From CAYOEV01 sp964403075 (GTDB lineage Bacteria > Bacteroidota > Bacteroidia > Cytophagales > Cyclobacteriaceae), in the NCBI GenBank assembly GCA_964403075.1, contig CAYOEV010000013.1, positions 1 through 64,000 of the forward strand: DNA of 64,000 bases, in the 5' to 3' direction. Shown here in pieces: positions 26,712 to 35,696 of this stretch (position 1 is the first letter of the stretch; each line of letters begins with the position of its first letter). The notes under the pieces are model-generated. The model ran no database searches. It was not told where the DNA came from and worked only from the letters and a program-made list of their open reading frames with translations. A program made the translations under genes and the position numbers.

Positions 26712-26734
26712 AAGGCGCTATTTCTTAATAATTA

Positions 26735-26765
26735 CAAAACTAGAAACAATAATTTTGTAGCCCAA
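26735..26765 (-). promoter_or_regulatory. Promoter of ferredoxin gene
   Basis: On the minus strand TTG (26763-26765), a 20-bp spacer and TAGTTTTG (26735-26742) match the consensus exactly. The box is 24 nt upstream of the ferredoxin ATG. Confidence 0.6.
26750..26757 (+). promoter_or_regulatory. -7 box of acyl-CoA reductase gene
   Basis: TAATTTTG matches TAnnTTTG exactly and lies 21 nt before the ATG. It sits inside the spacer of the opposing ferredoxin promoter, so the two promoters physically interlock. No good -33 box is visible. Confidence 0.45.
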
Positions 26766-26778
26766 GTTCTAATCAAAA

Positions 26779-27780
26779 ATGAAAGTTGACGAAAGAGTAA
26801 GTGCGTGGATTTATCTGGGGAAACTGCTGGACCAGATAGACTGGTCGACACCGATCAAACATGCGCAAGCAGAGAATCCCTGGTTTACTGCAGACAGTAT
26901 ACAATTGGCTATCCAGGGGATTCAACATTTACTGGACGAGAATAGCCTCAATCGATGGTTACAGCCCTACAGGCTGCATCCGAAAACACCAAAGATAGTT
27001 GGCATAGTGGCAGCAGGTAATATTCCTATGGTGGGGTTGCACGACTTACTGTGTATCCTACTGAGTGGTCACATTGCATCTATCAAACTAAGTTCCCAGG
27101 ACAAGGTACTGCTTCCGTATTTGTTAAAACACCTGGTGGAGATCGAACCACGTTTTGAGCAAGACTTTAAATTTGTTGAGCGACTTTCACATCTGGACGC
27201 AGTGATTGCGACAGGCACCGACAATACCAGCAGATATTTTGAGCATTACTTTGGTAAATACCCGAACATAATCCGAAAAAACAGGGTGTCAGTGGCGGTG
27301 CTAAACGGAAACGAATCAGCTTCACAACTGGAGGCACTAGGCAAGGACATTTTTTATTATTATGGTCTTGGTTGTCGCAATGTGGCCAAACTTATCCTGC
27401 CCCATGATTTTTCCATCGAACGTTTGTACAAAGCTTTTGAAGTATTTTCAAACTGGGGCAGCCACCACAAATACAAAAACAACTACGACTATCACAAATC
27501 CATACTTCTTATAAACGGAGACGACCACTTAGACAATGGTTTTTTACTGCTTCGCGAAACCGAGGAACTGGCCTCACCCACATCCATCCTCTACTTCCAT
27601 AGGTATCATGATCCTGAAGAGGTACAGGTTTACCTTGCCAATCATCAAAATAAAATACAGTGCATAGTTGGTGAAAATCAGCAGACGCCATTAGGCCAAT
27701 CACAATTTCCGGAGCCGTGGGATTATGCAGACCGTGTAGATACCCTTGACTTTCTGGATCATTTAACGCCAGTGAAATGA
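26779..27780 (+). CDS. LuxC-type acyl-CoA reductase
   Basis: The 333-residue protein belongs to the LuxC aldehyde-dehydrogenase-like family that reduces acyl-CoA or acyl-enzyme to aldehyde with NADPH. Segments VAAGNIPMVGLHDLLCILLSG, ATGTDNTSRYFEHYFGKYP and RKNRVSVAVLNG are typical, and the catalytic Cys199 is in YYGLGCRNV. It is shorter than luminous-bacteria LuxC (about 480 residues), as usual in Bacteroidota. No luciferase genes are present. It overlaps the aldo/keto reductase by 4 bp; a LuxE homolog lies 22 kb away. Confidence 0.85.
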   Translation: MKVDERVSAWIYLGKLLDQIDWSTPIKHAQAENPWFTADSIQLAIQGIQHLLDENSLNRWLQPYRLHPKTPKIVGIVAAGNIPMVGLHDLLCILLSGHIASIKLSSQDKVLLPYLLKHLVEIEPRFEQDFKFVERLSHLDAVIATGTDNTSRYFEHYFGKYPNIIRKNRVSVAVLNGNESASQLEALGKDIFYYYGLGCRNVAKLILPHDFSIERLYKAFEVFSNWGSHHKYKNNYDYHKSILLINGDDHLDNGFLLLRETEELASPTSILYFHRYHDPEEVQVYLANHQNKIQCIVGENQQTPLGQSQFPEPWDYADRVDTLDFLDHLTPVK

Positions 27781-28637
27781 ACCCTTTTCCACCACTTATC
27801 GTCGGCGTCATGCGTTGGGGCAAATGGGGCGCACAGTTGGATACCAAAGGATATGCTTCGCGCATTGCCCATTGTCTGGACCTGGGTTTGAACTTTTTCG
27901 ATCATGCCGACATCTATGGCGGGTACACAACGGAGGCTGAATTTGGGAAAGCGCTTAAACAAAACAAGAAGCTGGCGAATAAAGTACAAATAATAACCAA
28001 ATACGGCATTCGAGAACCTTCGGCACATCTCCCAGACCGCCGCATCAAATCCTATGACGCCTCTGCTGAACATCTCGTGAGATCTGTAGACCATTCTTTG
28101 ACAAACCTGGGCATAGAGCAACTACACACCCTGCTGATTCATCGTCCGGATTACTTGTTGGAGCCCGAGGCCGTTGCACTTGCCCTAACAAAATTGAAGC
28201 AGCAAGGGAAAGTAAAGTATTTCGGGGTTTCTAATTTCAGTTTTTCGCAATTTGAGACACTTTATGCTTTTATCCCATTGATTACAAACCAAATCCAACT
28301 GTCATTGACCCATCGCGCCGCTCTTGATGACGGCACCTTGGACCAGGCATGTAGGCACGACTTGCCACCCATGGTTTGGTCGCCTTTAGGCACTTATTTT
28401 CAGGAGCCCCATCAAAGGTTGAAAACGGCGGTGAGCGAAATGTCAAACAAGTACAATGCGACAGAAGACCAAGTGCTACTGGCCTGGGTCTGTAGGCATC
28501 CCAGTCACCCCCTACCCGTCATCGGTACCTCCCGTATGGATCGTATTTCATCCGCCTTCGAAGCCAAACATCTCCGGCTGTCGGCTGAAGATTGGTATTT
28601 TTTGCTGGAAGCAGCCGTTGGGCGACAGGTCGCTTAA
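27777..28637 (+). CDS. Aldo/keto reductase
   Basis: The 286-residue TIM-barrel NADPH oxidoreductase shows the tetrad in order: Asp of FFDHADIYGGY, Tyr in the same motif, Lys of IITKYG and His of LIHRPD. KVKYFGVSNF and QIQLSL follow. It resembles YdhF-type reductases. ATGA overlap with the LuxC-type gene suggests translational coupling and perhaps reduction of the aldehyde product; that link is inference. Confidence 0.9.
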   Translation: MNPFPPLIVGVMRWGKWGAQLDTKGYASRIAHCLDLGLNFFDHADIYGGYTTEAEFGKALKQNKKLANKVQIITKYGIREPSAHLPDRRIKSYDASAEHLVRSVDHSLTNLGIEQLHTLLIHRPDYLLEPEAVALALTKLKQQGKVKYFGVSNFSFSQFETLYAFIPLITNQIQLSLTHRAALDDGTLDQACRHDLPPMVWSPLGTYFQEPHQRLKTAVSEMSNKYNATEDQVLLAWVCRHPSHPLPVIGTSRMDRISSAFEAKHLRLSAEDWYFLLEAAVGRQVA

Positions 28638-28710
28638 TCTCGCCGTATTAGCAGTCGCTACTCACCTTCGCTTTACTATATTTACCAAATTAAAAATTAA
28701 TAAACCTACC

Positions 28711-31359
28711 ATGGCGCAGGACTTTTTTGGTATTCAACGCGAACTTCACACACCCTTAGGGACCCACAAATACTTTAGCTTAAGTGCGCTGGCTGAAAAG
28801 AGGCCCGAGGTAAGAAAACTACCCTACTCCATTCGGATTCTTTTAGAAAATGCCATCCGTAATTACGATGATTTCTCAGTAACAGTGGAGCACCTCGAAT
28901 CGCTCCTAAATTGGAAGGAAACCGCTGGTAAGGACGACATCCCCTACAAGCCGGCGCGGGTGCTCATGCAAGACTTTACTGGCGTCCCCGCAGTCGTAGA
29001 CATCGCCTCTATTCGATCGGAAGTGGCTCGTAAACACAAGGATACTTCTAAAACGAACCCGATAGTACCAGTAGACCTCGTGATAGACCACAGCGTGACG
29101 GTAGAGCATTTTGGTACCGCCAATGCCGTTGAACAGAATGTGGCCATCGAATACCAACGCAATGAAGAACGATACAAATTATTAAAGTGGGCACAGCAGG
29201 CGCTCGATAATTTTACTGTGGTACCTCCCGGTATGGGTATTTGCCACCAGGTTAACCTGGAAAGACTGGCAAGTGGGGTAATTGAACGGGATGGCTACCT
29301 TTTTCCGGATACCCTGGTGGGTACAGATTCACATACACCCATGGTCAATGGCATCGGCGTACTTGGATGGGGTGTTGGCGGTATTGAAGCAGAAGCAGCC
29401 ATGCTGGGACAGCCGATATACATGATCCTGCCTCAGGTGGTCGGCTTGAAACTGACCGGGAAAATGAAGGAGGGAACCACGGCCACAGACCTGGTTTTGA
29501 CCATTACCAAATTATTGAGAGACTATGGGGTTGTTGGTAAAATGGTAGAAGTATTTGGCCCGGGACTTGCCCATCTCGGTGTCACTGATCGTGCGACCAT
29601 CTCTAATATGTCGCCGGAATTTGGATGTACTGATACCCACTGGCCAATAGATGAGCAGACATTGTTGTACATGCGTAATACTGGTCGGGCAGAGAATCAT
29701 CTGGCCATGGTGGAGGCATACGCCAAAGAGAACCTTCTTTGGAGAGACGATACTGCCGAGAATGAGTACTCCAGTAGTTTAGAATTGGACCTAAACACAG
29801 TAGAACCTACCATTTCAGGGCCCAAACGACCCCAAGACAAAATTTTATTGAGCGATGCCAAGAACACAATTAATCAATTGCTTGACGATAAGGGAGACAA
29901 TCGAATTAAGACCACGATAAGCAATGGTCAAACGTACGACTTCACCGAGGGAGATGTAGCAGTGGCAGCCATCACCTCATGCACCAACACCTCGAACCCC
30001 AGCGTAATGATTGGCGCCGGATTGTTGGCCAAAAAGGCCATTGAAAAAGGTTTAAATGTCAAGCCATGGGTGAAAACCTCTCTGGCTCCGGGTTCACGTG
30101 TGGTAACTAAATATTTGGAATCAGCCAATCTGATGAAACCACTGGAAGCCCTTAACTTCTACCTTGTAGGCTACGGGTGCACCACTTGCATAGGTAACAC
30201 CGGAGACATGATTCCCGCAGTTCAACAAGCCGTAGTGGAAAAAGACATGTATGTGTCTTCGGTACTATCGGGCAATAGGAACTTCGAGGCTAGAATTCAT
30301 CCAAACATTAAAATGAATTTTTTAGCTTCCCCATTGCTGGTAGTGGCCTATGCCATCGCTGGAACAATGGATTTTGACATGTATAAGGACCCACTGGGTC
30401 AGGATCAGGAAGGCAAAGACGTATACTTGAGAGACATCTGGCCAGATTTGTCAGAGATTGAAGAGGTGATGAAAAAGGTGTTAACACCGGCAGATTACGA
30501 ACGCAACTATGTCTCCATCTTTGACGGAGATGAGCAGTGGCAGGAACTCAAGGCACCTACGGGTAAAATTTATGAATGGGACAGCTCCTCTACATACATT
30601 CAAGAGGCACCTTTTTTCAAAGACATCTCGGAGCAACCTGAGTCCATCAAGAATATCGAAGGTGCGAAGGTATTATTGAAACTGGGAGACAGCATCACCA
30701 CAGATCACATCTCCCCTGCAGGTAAATTCCTACCAGAACATCCTGCCGGCCAATACTTGCAGGCCCACGGCGTAACACAGAGAGATTTCAACTCGTACGG
30801 CTCCAGAAGAGGAAATCACGAAGTGATGATGCGCGGCACATTTGCCAATGTGCGCATCAGTAACCAGTTGGTGGATAAAGAAGGTGGTTGGACCGTCTAT
30901 CATCCCAGCGGTGAAGAGATGACTGTCTTTGATGCATCGATGAAATACCAGGAAACTGGTACTCCCTTAGTGATATTGGGCGGCAAAGAATACGGCTCGG
31001 GATCATCTAGAGATTGGGCCGCCAAAGGCACCATACTCCTTGGTGTTAAGGCGGTGTTGGCAGATAGTTTTGAAAGAATTCACCGATCCAACCTCGTGGG
31101 AATGGGCGTACTGCCCATGGTTTACCAGGAAGGAGAGAATGCCGACAGCCTCGGGCTTGATGGAACGGAAACATTTGACATTTATGGACTGGATGACGAT
31201 TTACGACCGGGACAATTGGTAGCTGTAAAAGCGACCAAAAACGACGGCTCCTTAGTTGAATTCCAGGTTAAATTACGACTGGATTCCAGTGTAGACGTGG
31301 AGTACTACCGTCATGGAGGTATTTTGCATTACGTACTGAGAAACTTTCTTAAAGAATAA
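28711..31359 (+). CDS. acnA: Aconitate hydratase A
   Basis: This monomeric 4Fe-4S aconitase of the AcnA/IRP1 type isomerises citrate and isocitrate. Cluster ligands are visible in ITSCTNTSNPS and YGCTTCIGNTG. Substrate-site segments include GTDSHTPMVNG and NSYGSRRGNHEVMMRGTF, with EYGSGSSRDWAAKG in the swivel domain. I chose ATG 28711 (MAQDFFGIQRE), giving 882 residues; the frame is open back into the aldo/keto reductase but that part is unrelated. It depends on the suf-encoded clusters. Confidence 0.97.
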   Translation: MAQDFFGIQRELHTPLGTHKYFSLSALAEKRPEVRKLPYSIRILLENAIRNYDDFSVTVEHLESLLNWKETAGKDDIPYKPARVLMQDFTGVPAVVDIASIRSEVARKHKDTSKTNPIVPVDLVIDHSVTVEHFGTANAVEQNVAIEYQRNEERYKLLKWAQQALDNFTVVPPGMGICHQVNLERLASGVIERDGYLFPDTLVGTDSHTPMVNGIGVLGWGVGGIEAEAAMLGQPIYMILPQVVGLKLTGKMKEGTTATDLVLTITKLLRDYGVVGKMVEVFGPGLAHLGVTDRATISNMSPEFGCTDTHWPIDEQTLLYMRNTGRAENHLAMVEAYAKENLLWRDDTAENEYSSSLELDLNTVEPTISGPKRPQDKILLSDAKNTINQLLDDKGDNRIKTTISNGQTYDFTEGDVAVAAITSCTNTSNPSVMIGAGLLAKKAIEKGLNVKPWVKTSLAPGSRVVTKYLESANLMKPLEALNFYLVGYGCTTCIGNTGDMIPAVQQAVVEKDMYVSSVLSGNRNFEARIHPNIKMNFLASPLLVVAYAIAGTMDFDMYKDPLGQDQEGKDVYLRDIWPDLSEIEEVMKKVLTPADYERNYVSIFDGDEQWQELKAPTGKIYEWDSSSTYIQEAPFFKDISEQPESIKNIEGAKVLLKLGDSITTDHISPAGKFLPEHPAGQYLQAHGVTQRDFNSYGSRRGNHEVMMRGTFANVRISNQLVDKEGGWTVYHPSGEEMTVFDASMKYQETGTPLVILGGKEYGSGSSRDWAAKGTILLGVKAVLADSFERIHRSNLVGMGVLPMVYQEGENADSLGLDGTETFDIYGLDDDLRPGQLVAVKATKNDGSLVEFQVKLRLDSSVDVEYYRHGGILHYVLRNFLKE

Positions 31360-31449
31360 GACTGGTAAAGATCTAGGGTCCAGACAATTTCAGTCATTTT
31401 TTCATGGAACTACCTTTATCTTTAGATGTACTACAAAAGAACGAGGCCT

Positions 31450-31899
31450 ATGAAAGGGGTACTATTTTTTATCATTTACCTCATGTGTCTGAGCCTGCAG
31501 GCTCAGCATGCTGAATCCTATGGGGAACAGATATCTACGGAAGGAGCGATTTCAGTTGATGAAATACCAAAGCTGCTAAGAGACGGTATCAAAAACGTGA
31601 AGGTGTCAGGCACAATAACTGCCACCTGCCGGATGAAGGGCTGCTGGATGAATATATCCGGAAGAAAAATTAACCCTGTTCGGGTGACATTCAAAGACTA
31701 CGGTTTCTTCGTTCCAAGGGCAGATCAGGAAGGCAAAACGGCAGTAGTGCATGGAGAGGTGTTTCGCAAAGAAATAGATGTACAAACACTGCGTCATTAC
31801 GCTGAAGACGCTGGTAAATCGCCGGAAGAAATAGCGAAAATCACAGAACCGCAAACCACTTATCAGATAATTGCCGATGGAGTGGTCATATATCCATAG
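31450..31899 (+). CDS. DUF4920 exported protein
   Basis: The 149-residue protein has a signal peptide (MKGVLFFIIYLMCLSLQAQ) and the DUF4920 core with TATCRMKGCWMNI, whose cysteines may bind metal or cofactor, and VRVTFKDYGFFVP. DUF4920 proteins are found in Bacteroidota and have no assigned function. I prefer ATG 31450, which begins the signal peptide; ATG 31426 is in frame but adds basic residues. Confidence 0.82.
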   Translation: MKGVLFFIIYLMCLSLQAQHAESYGEQISTEGAISVDEIPKLLRDGIKNVKVSGTITATCRMKGCWMNISGRKINPVRVTFKDYGFFVPRADQEGKTAVVHGEVFRKEIDVQTLRHYAEDAGKSPEEIAKITEPQTTYQIIADGVVIYP

Positions 31900-32633
31900 A
31901 TCATTTTTATTCCATGGTTTCTTTTGTTCACTTGCGCTTTTGGCAGCCCAAGAAGAATCATTCCCCTGCGAATCGGCCAACCCACAGTTAAAGCANNNNN
32001 NNNNNGCAACTGGTCATAGCAGGTAAGCTGAAGGAATTGTATATCCACGATTGCGCCGGGGAAGGCCTGCATCAACTGGCCACTTCTTTTCTCCAGCCTG
32101 CAGGAGAAGCGCCCAAAATTCTCTCCAATGGTATAGACCCCCCTAGCGATGGTGCTCATGTAGATTGGACCTGCCAGTATGCGCCGGGTAATCTACAAGA
32201 CGGGGACCCTTCCACGGCTTGGGTAGAAGGCGTTGACGGCCAAGGTGTTGGTGAAGTGGTGGTGGTTCCGTGCCTGGATCTGAAAAAACCTGTGGAGATT
32301 TGGTCAGGCTATGGGAAATCTCCCGCACTCTTTGCGAAAAATAGTCGACCGAAGGCACTAAATCTGGGAATAGTACAGGCCAAAGTGGCTGGAGCCACAC
32401 AATACGGGACAAGCTACGAAGAGCTGCATATCGTGGCCAACGCCACGGTGACGCTGCGGGATGTCTATGGGTTTCAACCGCTGAAGTTGCCAGATTACTC
32501 CGTTAGTTATTATTTATCGGAGCACGCTGACCAGAAAAAACCTTACAGATATTTCCTTGTTTTACAGTTAATTTCCGTATTTGAAGGTAGCCGTTGGGCC
32601 GACACCTGCATTTCTGAAGTACGCAATCCATGA
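31877..32633 (+). CDS. NADase-type glycan-binding domain protein, split by assembly gap
   Basis: Left of the gap, a frame from ATG 31877 encodes a signal-peptide-like segment (CSLALLAAQEESF). Right of the gap, an open frame to 32633 encodes a domain with LSNGIDPPSDG, YAPGNLQDGDPSTAWVEGVDGQG and IWSGYGKS. These match the NADase-type glycan-binding (discoidin-like) domain found on secreted Bacteroidota proteins. The two frames differ by one base across the ten Ns. The N-run is probably a placeholder, so I read one secreted protein. It overlaps the DUF4920 end by 23 bp if ATG 31877 is right. Confidence 0.6.
31996..32005. other. Assembly gap (10 N)
   Basis: Ten consecutive N bases mark a scaffold join of unknown true length. 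It interrupts a gene, so the reading frame across it cannot be judged. Confidence 1.
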
Positions 32634-32957
32634 TGTAAACTGTTTCTTGCGGGCATGATCTTTGACCTTTTGCCTACTCTCGCACGGGCTATATCAAACC
32701 CATCCCGTCGCTCTGAATCGCACCACTAAATGAAGAAATTGATAGCCATATAACTTCCTTCAAAGTTTCTAAAGTTTACGCCTTCACCAATATGGGTTAT
32801 GCCAAATTCAATCATCAGTGAGAGATGGATGGTATGAAAAAGCCTAAGAAAAACTTACGCCTTACAGCGCAGCCCCTCCCCAAAGTTGGGCACGCATGGC
32901 AGACTAGCCCCAGCAAGTTGCACATCCGCAAGAAAGAAAGAAATCGTCTCTACCCGC
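32634..32957. other. Non-coding stretch, nothing recognised
   Basis: These 324 bases between the glycan-binding-domain gene and the MFS stop hold no long open frame, no tRNA and no convincing hairpin. Base composition and scattered stops resemble decayed coding sequence, but I could not match it to a family. Confidence 0.5.
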
Positions 32958-34151
32958 TTACAGTTTGAGGATACGTAAAGAATTTAGCGTAGTCAACGAA
33001 TAGATCACTGCCGAAAATAGCGCGATCTGTGAGTAAGAAATACCAGCATCAAGTAGTAACCCGAAAAAGAAGGGTCCCAATGCCGTAGAAAAAATCATCA
33101 CGGTGATGAACAGGCTCCTCACTGATCCTATTATTTTTATACCGTACAGCTCGGCCAGGGTGACATTTTTCAAAGTTCCCCCAAGTCCATTGGAGAAGCC
33201 AATACCTCCTACCAGCGCAATGTACACCCACGGTTGGGTAGAAAAGGTCAAGCACAATACCCCCAGTATGGCGGGGAGCAGGTAAAAAGGAAAAAGCTGC
33301 TTGCCAGAATATCGATCAGACAGGATACCCCCTAGCACATTGGCCAGTGCATTGCCCATCGCATACAGCGTGAAGCCCACGGCTACAAAAGTTGGACTCC
33401 AACTATAGACCAAGCCCATTTTGAGTTTAAACAGTAAAAAGCCGGTACCAATACTTCCAGATGCCAATGTGCTAGGCATGAGTATCCAAAAGATTTTTGA
33501 GCGGAGTATTTTCAACGGCTTCGCTCGTATCGTTTCTTCTTTGGAAAAGCGAACAGGCACATATTTTCTTAATTTGGAAAAATTAAGGTTTGTCTTAAGT
33601 AAATAAATACTAACCGGAATAGCCAATGCCACAAGCCCGGAGGTGAGCATCACCGTACAGCGCCAGCCAAAAGCATAAATGGCTGACACCACGACTATTG
33701 GAAGCAGCATTTCACCGAGTGGGTGGCCCAAAGAAGCGATGCTGATGGCTTTGCCTCGTCCTTCATCAAAGAATCGAGCCATGGCGGTCACAGACGTGTG
33801 AGACAACAGCCCCTGGCCAAACAAGCGCAAACCATAGATAGCTACGAACAGCATCGGCACAAAACGGACTTGTGAAAATAGTAATAGCATGGCCGACAGA
33901 CCAATCAGTACCAGGACAGTAAATCGGAAAATCAAGACCTTATCTATAAACCGGCCAAGCCAGGTGATGCTAAAAGCAGAAAGCAAAGTAGCGGCCGCAT
34001 AAATGGCGCTAAATCCCGCATCTGATATTTGGAAAGTATTTTGGATACTGGGGAGATACAGTGCGATCAGAAATGTCTGACCAAATCCCGACAAAAAAGT
34101 AAGCAGCACGCCGTAGGCAAGCAAATGGATGTGGTTACTAAAAAATTTCAC
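32958..34151 (-). CDS. MFS transporter
   Basis: This major facilitator permease has about 12 membrane segments. The loop between TM2 and TM3 carries TWLGRFIDKV, a variant of the MFS signature, and the central loop lies around residues 190-215. The substrate is unknown. There is no ATG near the 5' end: the frame opens with TTG at 34199, just after an in-frame stop. I prefer GTG 34151, which gives MKFFSNHIHLLAYG, a normal short cytosolic N-terminus. It sits in a strip of less conserved genes flanked by gene-poor DNA. Confidence 0.8.
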   Translation of the reverse strand: MKFFSNHIHLLAYGVLLTFLSGFGQTFLIALYLPSIQNTFQISDAGFSAIYAAATLLSAFSITWLGRFIDKVLIFRFTVLVLIGLSAMLLLFSQVRFVPMLFVAIYGLRLFGQGLLSHTSVTAMARFFDEGRGKAISIASLGHPLGEMLLPIVVVSAIYAFGWRCTVMLTSGLVALAIPVSIYLLKTNLNFSKLRKYVPVRFSKEETIRAKPLKILRSKIFWILMPSTLASGSIGTGFLLFKLKMGLVYSWSPTFVAVGFTLYAMGNALANVLGGILSDRYSGKQLFPFYLLPAILGVLCLTFSTQPWVYIALVGGIGFSNGLGGTLKNVTLAELYGIKIIGSVRSLFITVMIFSTALGPFFFGLLLDAGISYSQIALFSAVIYSLTTLNSLRILKL

Positions 34152-34577
34152 AGAATTTTTCAATGAGATGAAAGCTTTAACATACAAAACATCAGTCAAT
34201 ATCCCATGCTGATCCTAGCGTCTCGCTATGACCATTACGCCGAATGCATTTCACCAAGCTTTTTTACCCCCCCAGGAATTTCGTGCACCCTCGTATCTCT
34301 AATCGATTTCTTTGTCAACGAGCAGTTCGGCCTCATTGGAACAAGATCATCGTGCCCTCGCATTGCCTGTTCTAAGAAATTGTAGAAAACCCGGGATTAG
34401 TCCCTTGAGCTTTGACTGAATTAGGTGCCACCATTCATCAGATTTAAATTTGTCTAAGTATCAACCAAATTCGCAACAAAGACCTCACTAAACAGGACCG
34501 CACCCTATGGATTCCATTACTGCTGCACCTAGGCTTTAGGGTCAAGTCTCAGGCAGAAAAATTACTTGAATAGCCCA
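34152..34577. other. Gene-poor stretch upstream of the MFS gene
   Basis: About 426 bases carry no supportable gene on either strand. The first 48 bases are the possible N-terminal extension of the MFS gene. The remainder has stops in all frames and no clear promoter box or terminator. It may be eroded coding sequence. Confidence 0.5.
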
Positions 34578-35405
34578 TCAATAAGCTGGATTATTTTGTT
34601 TGGCGTAAGCTTTTACTTTTTGCCAATCATCCACAAAAGCGTCATCGATGGCTTCAAGCCTTCCGTCGGGAATCAAAGGATCTCTTGGCACCCAACCATG
34701 CGGAAACCATGCGGCCACATACATGATCAAGTGGTAAAACGCCCACCAAGGTCTATACAGTAGCCAGTGTTTGAGCTTATTGTTGTGACCCTTTGGTGCT
34801 TTACGTTTAAATCGGCGACAAAAAGCACGTAAGACCCGCAACTGCTTTTCCGTGTAGGACTTGTGTGTGACCTTGAGCGACACATTTTCTTTTCGATAAC
34901 TGACATGGGCATAGCTGGAAATCTTGTCAAAAAACACCCAGGCATCTGCTTTAAGTTCTTCATGAAAGAGCACCAGCGGCTTTTTCGTAAACAGCTCTTC
35001 GATCAGCTGCAGTTTGGAATAAAAATTAATGTGCGCATGCTTCCAAAAACTTTTGGACTCATCAAGATTAAAAAACTCATCAAAATCCAATATTCGTCCG
35101 TTCTTCACCGCTCGTCTATATTGAGAAGCAATCCAACTACCGTGCTTACGAAAAACAATAATGATGTGGCTATCGGGGTACATGCCCGCCCACCAGCGGA
35201 GTTCCCGCTCATACTGACGATCAAATTCCCTTGAAACCAGATATTTCTCAAAATTCTTTTGATCAATCTGGTTAGGACTCTTGCGGTAGCTGTGTGTGGA
35301 AATGTAGTGGATGCCATCCAACTTTGGAAATAGACGCTGCTGCATGTAAGTGGAAGCCACTTTACCAAGACCCACATGAAAATATATTTTAGGGGATTTG
35401 TCCAT
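34578..35405 (-). CDS. Sulfotransferase-like protein
   Basis: The 275-residue protein begins MDKSPKIYFHVGLGKVAST, resembling the 5'-phosphosulfate loop of sulfotransferases (KxGTTxL-like position GKVASTYMQQ). The segment IIIVFRKHGSWIASQYRRAV resembles the 3'-phosphate-binding R-x-P-x-S-x-Y region. Such enzymes sulfate surface glycans or lipids. I chose ATG 35405; the frame is open to 35639, but the extra 78 residues are basic, low in domain character and precede the family start. It is not fully convincing, so read it as likely rather than proven. Confidence 0.65.
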   Translation of the reverse strand: MDKSPKIYFHVGLGKVASTYMQQRLFPKLDGIHYISTHSYRKSPNQIDQKNFEKYLVSREFDRQYERELRWWAGMYPDSHIIIVFRKHGSWIASQYRRAVKNGRILDFDEFFNLDESKSFWKHAHINFYSKLQLIEELFTKKPLVLFHEELKADAWVFFDKISSYAHVSYRKENVSLKVTHKSYTEKQLRVLRAFCRRFKRKAPKGHNNKLKHWLLYRPWWAFYHLIMYVAAWFPHGWVPRDPLIPDGRLEAIDDAFVDDWQKVKAYAKQNNPAY

Positions 35406-35472
35406 TTGTGCTACGAAGTTAGGAAATGAAAAATAAGACCTGAATTTTTTAGAAAATATGCATAACTTCAAG

Positions 35473-35503
35473 TTAATATTTGAGTAATGTCTTTCTAACT
35501 TTG
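35473..35503 (+). promoter_or_regulatory. Promoter of the 48-codon ORF
   Basis: TTA (35473-35475), a 20-bp spacer and TAACTTTG (35496-35503) form a good Bacteroidota promoter. The box ends 14 nt before the ATG at 35518. Confidence 0.45.
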
Positions 35504-35517
35504 GCTCTTTACTATTG

Positions 35518-35664
35518 ATGAGGGGCTTGTTAGAACTTAGAAATTCAACTGTGGTACGTCGTAAATTCAAAATCAGCAAAAAGCTGTTAATGATAGAGAT
35601 TGGTCTGTTCACCGCACTGATTTTGATCATTGTCCTCAATTATTATTTTGATTTTTTAGGTTAG
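35518..35664 (+). CDS. Small single-pass membrane protein (48 aa)
   Basis: An ATG-to-TAG frame encodes 48 residues. The N-terminal third is basic (TVVRRKFKISKK) and is followed by one strong hydrophobic segment (about residues 25-44, with GLFTALILIIVLNYYF) and a short tail. The positive-inside pattern predicts a cytosolic N-terminus and a single membrane span. A consensus -7 box lies 14 nt upstream, and uvrD starts 32 bp downstream. I do not recognise a family. Support comes from the promoter, composition and position, not homology. Confidence 0.5.
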   Translation: MRGLLELRNSTVVRRKFKISKKLLMIEIGLFTALILIIVLNYYFDFLG

Positions 35665-35692
35665 TCTTCCAAAGGCTTTAGGGGTAGTTTTG
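35661..35692 (+). promoter_or_regulatory. Promoter of uvrD
   Basis: TTA (35661-35663), a 21-bp spacer and a perfect TAGTTTTG (35685-35692) end 4 nt before the uvrD ATG, predicting a leaderless mRNA. Confidence 0.5.
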
Positions 35693-35696
35693 CCGC

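Noticed and set aside
28456..28710. N-terminal extension of aconitase inside the aldo/keto reductase gene
   Set aside because: The 85 extra residues are a shadow frame of the reductase; ATG 28711 starts the conserved aconitase sequence.
35406..35639. N-terminal extension of the sulfotransferase-like protein
   Set aside because: It is low-complexity and basic, and it overlaps the promoter and ORF of the opposite strand. The domain starts at ATG 35405.
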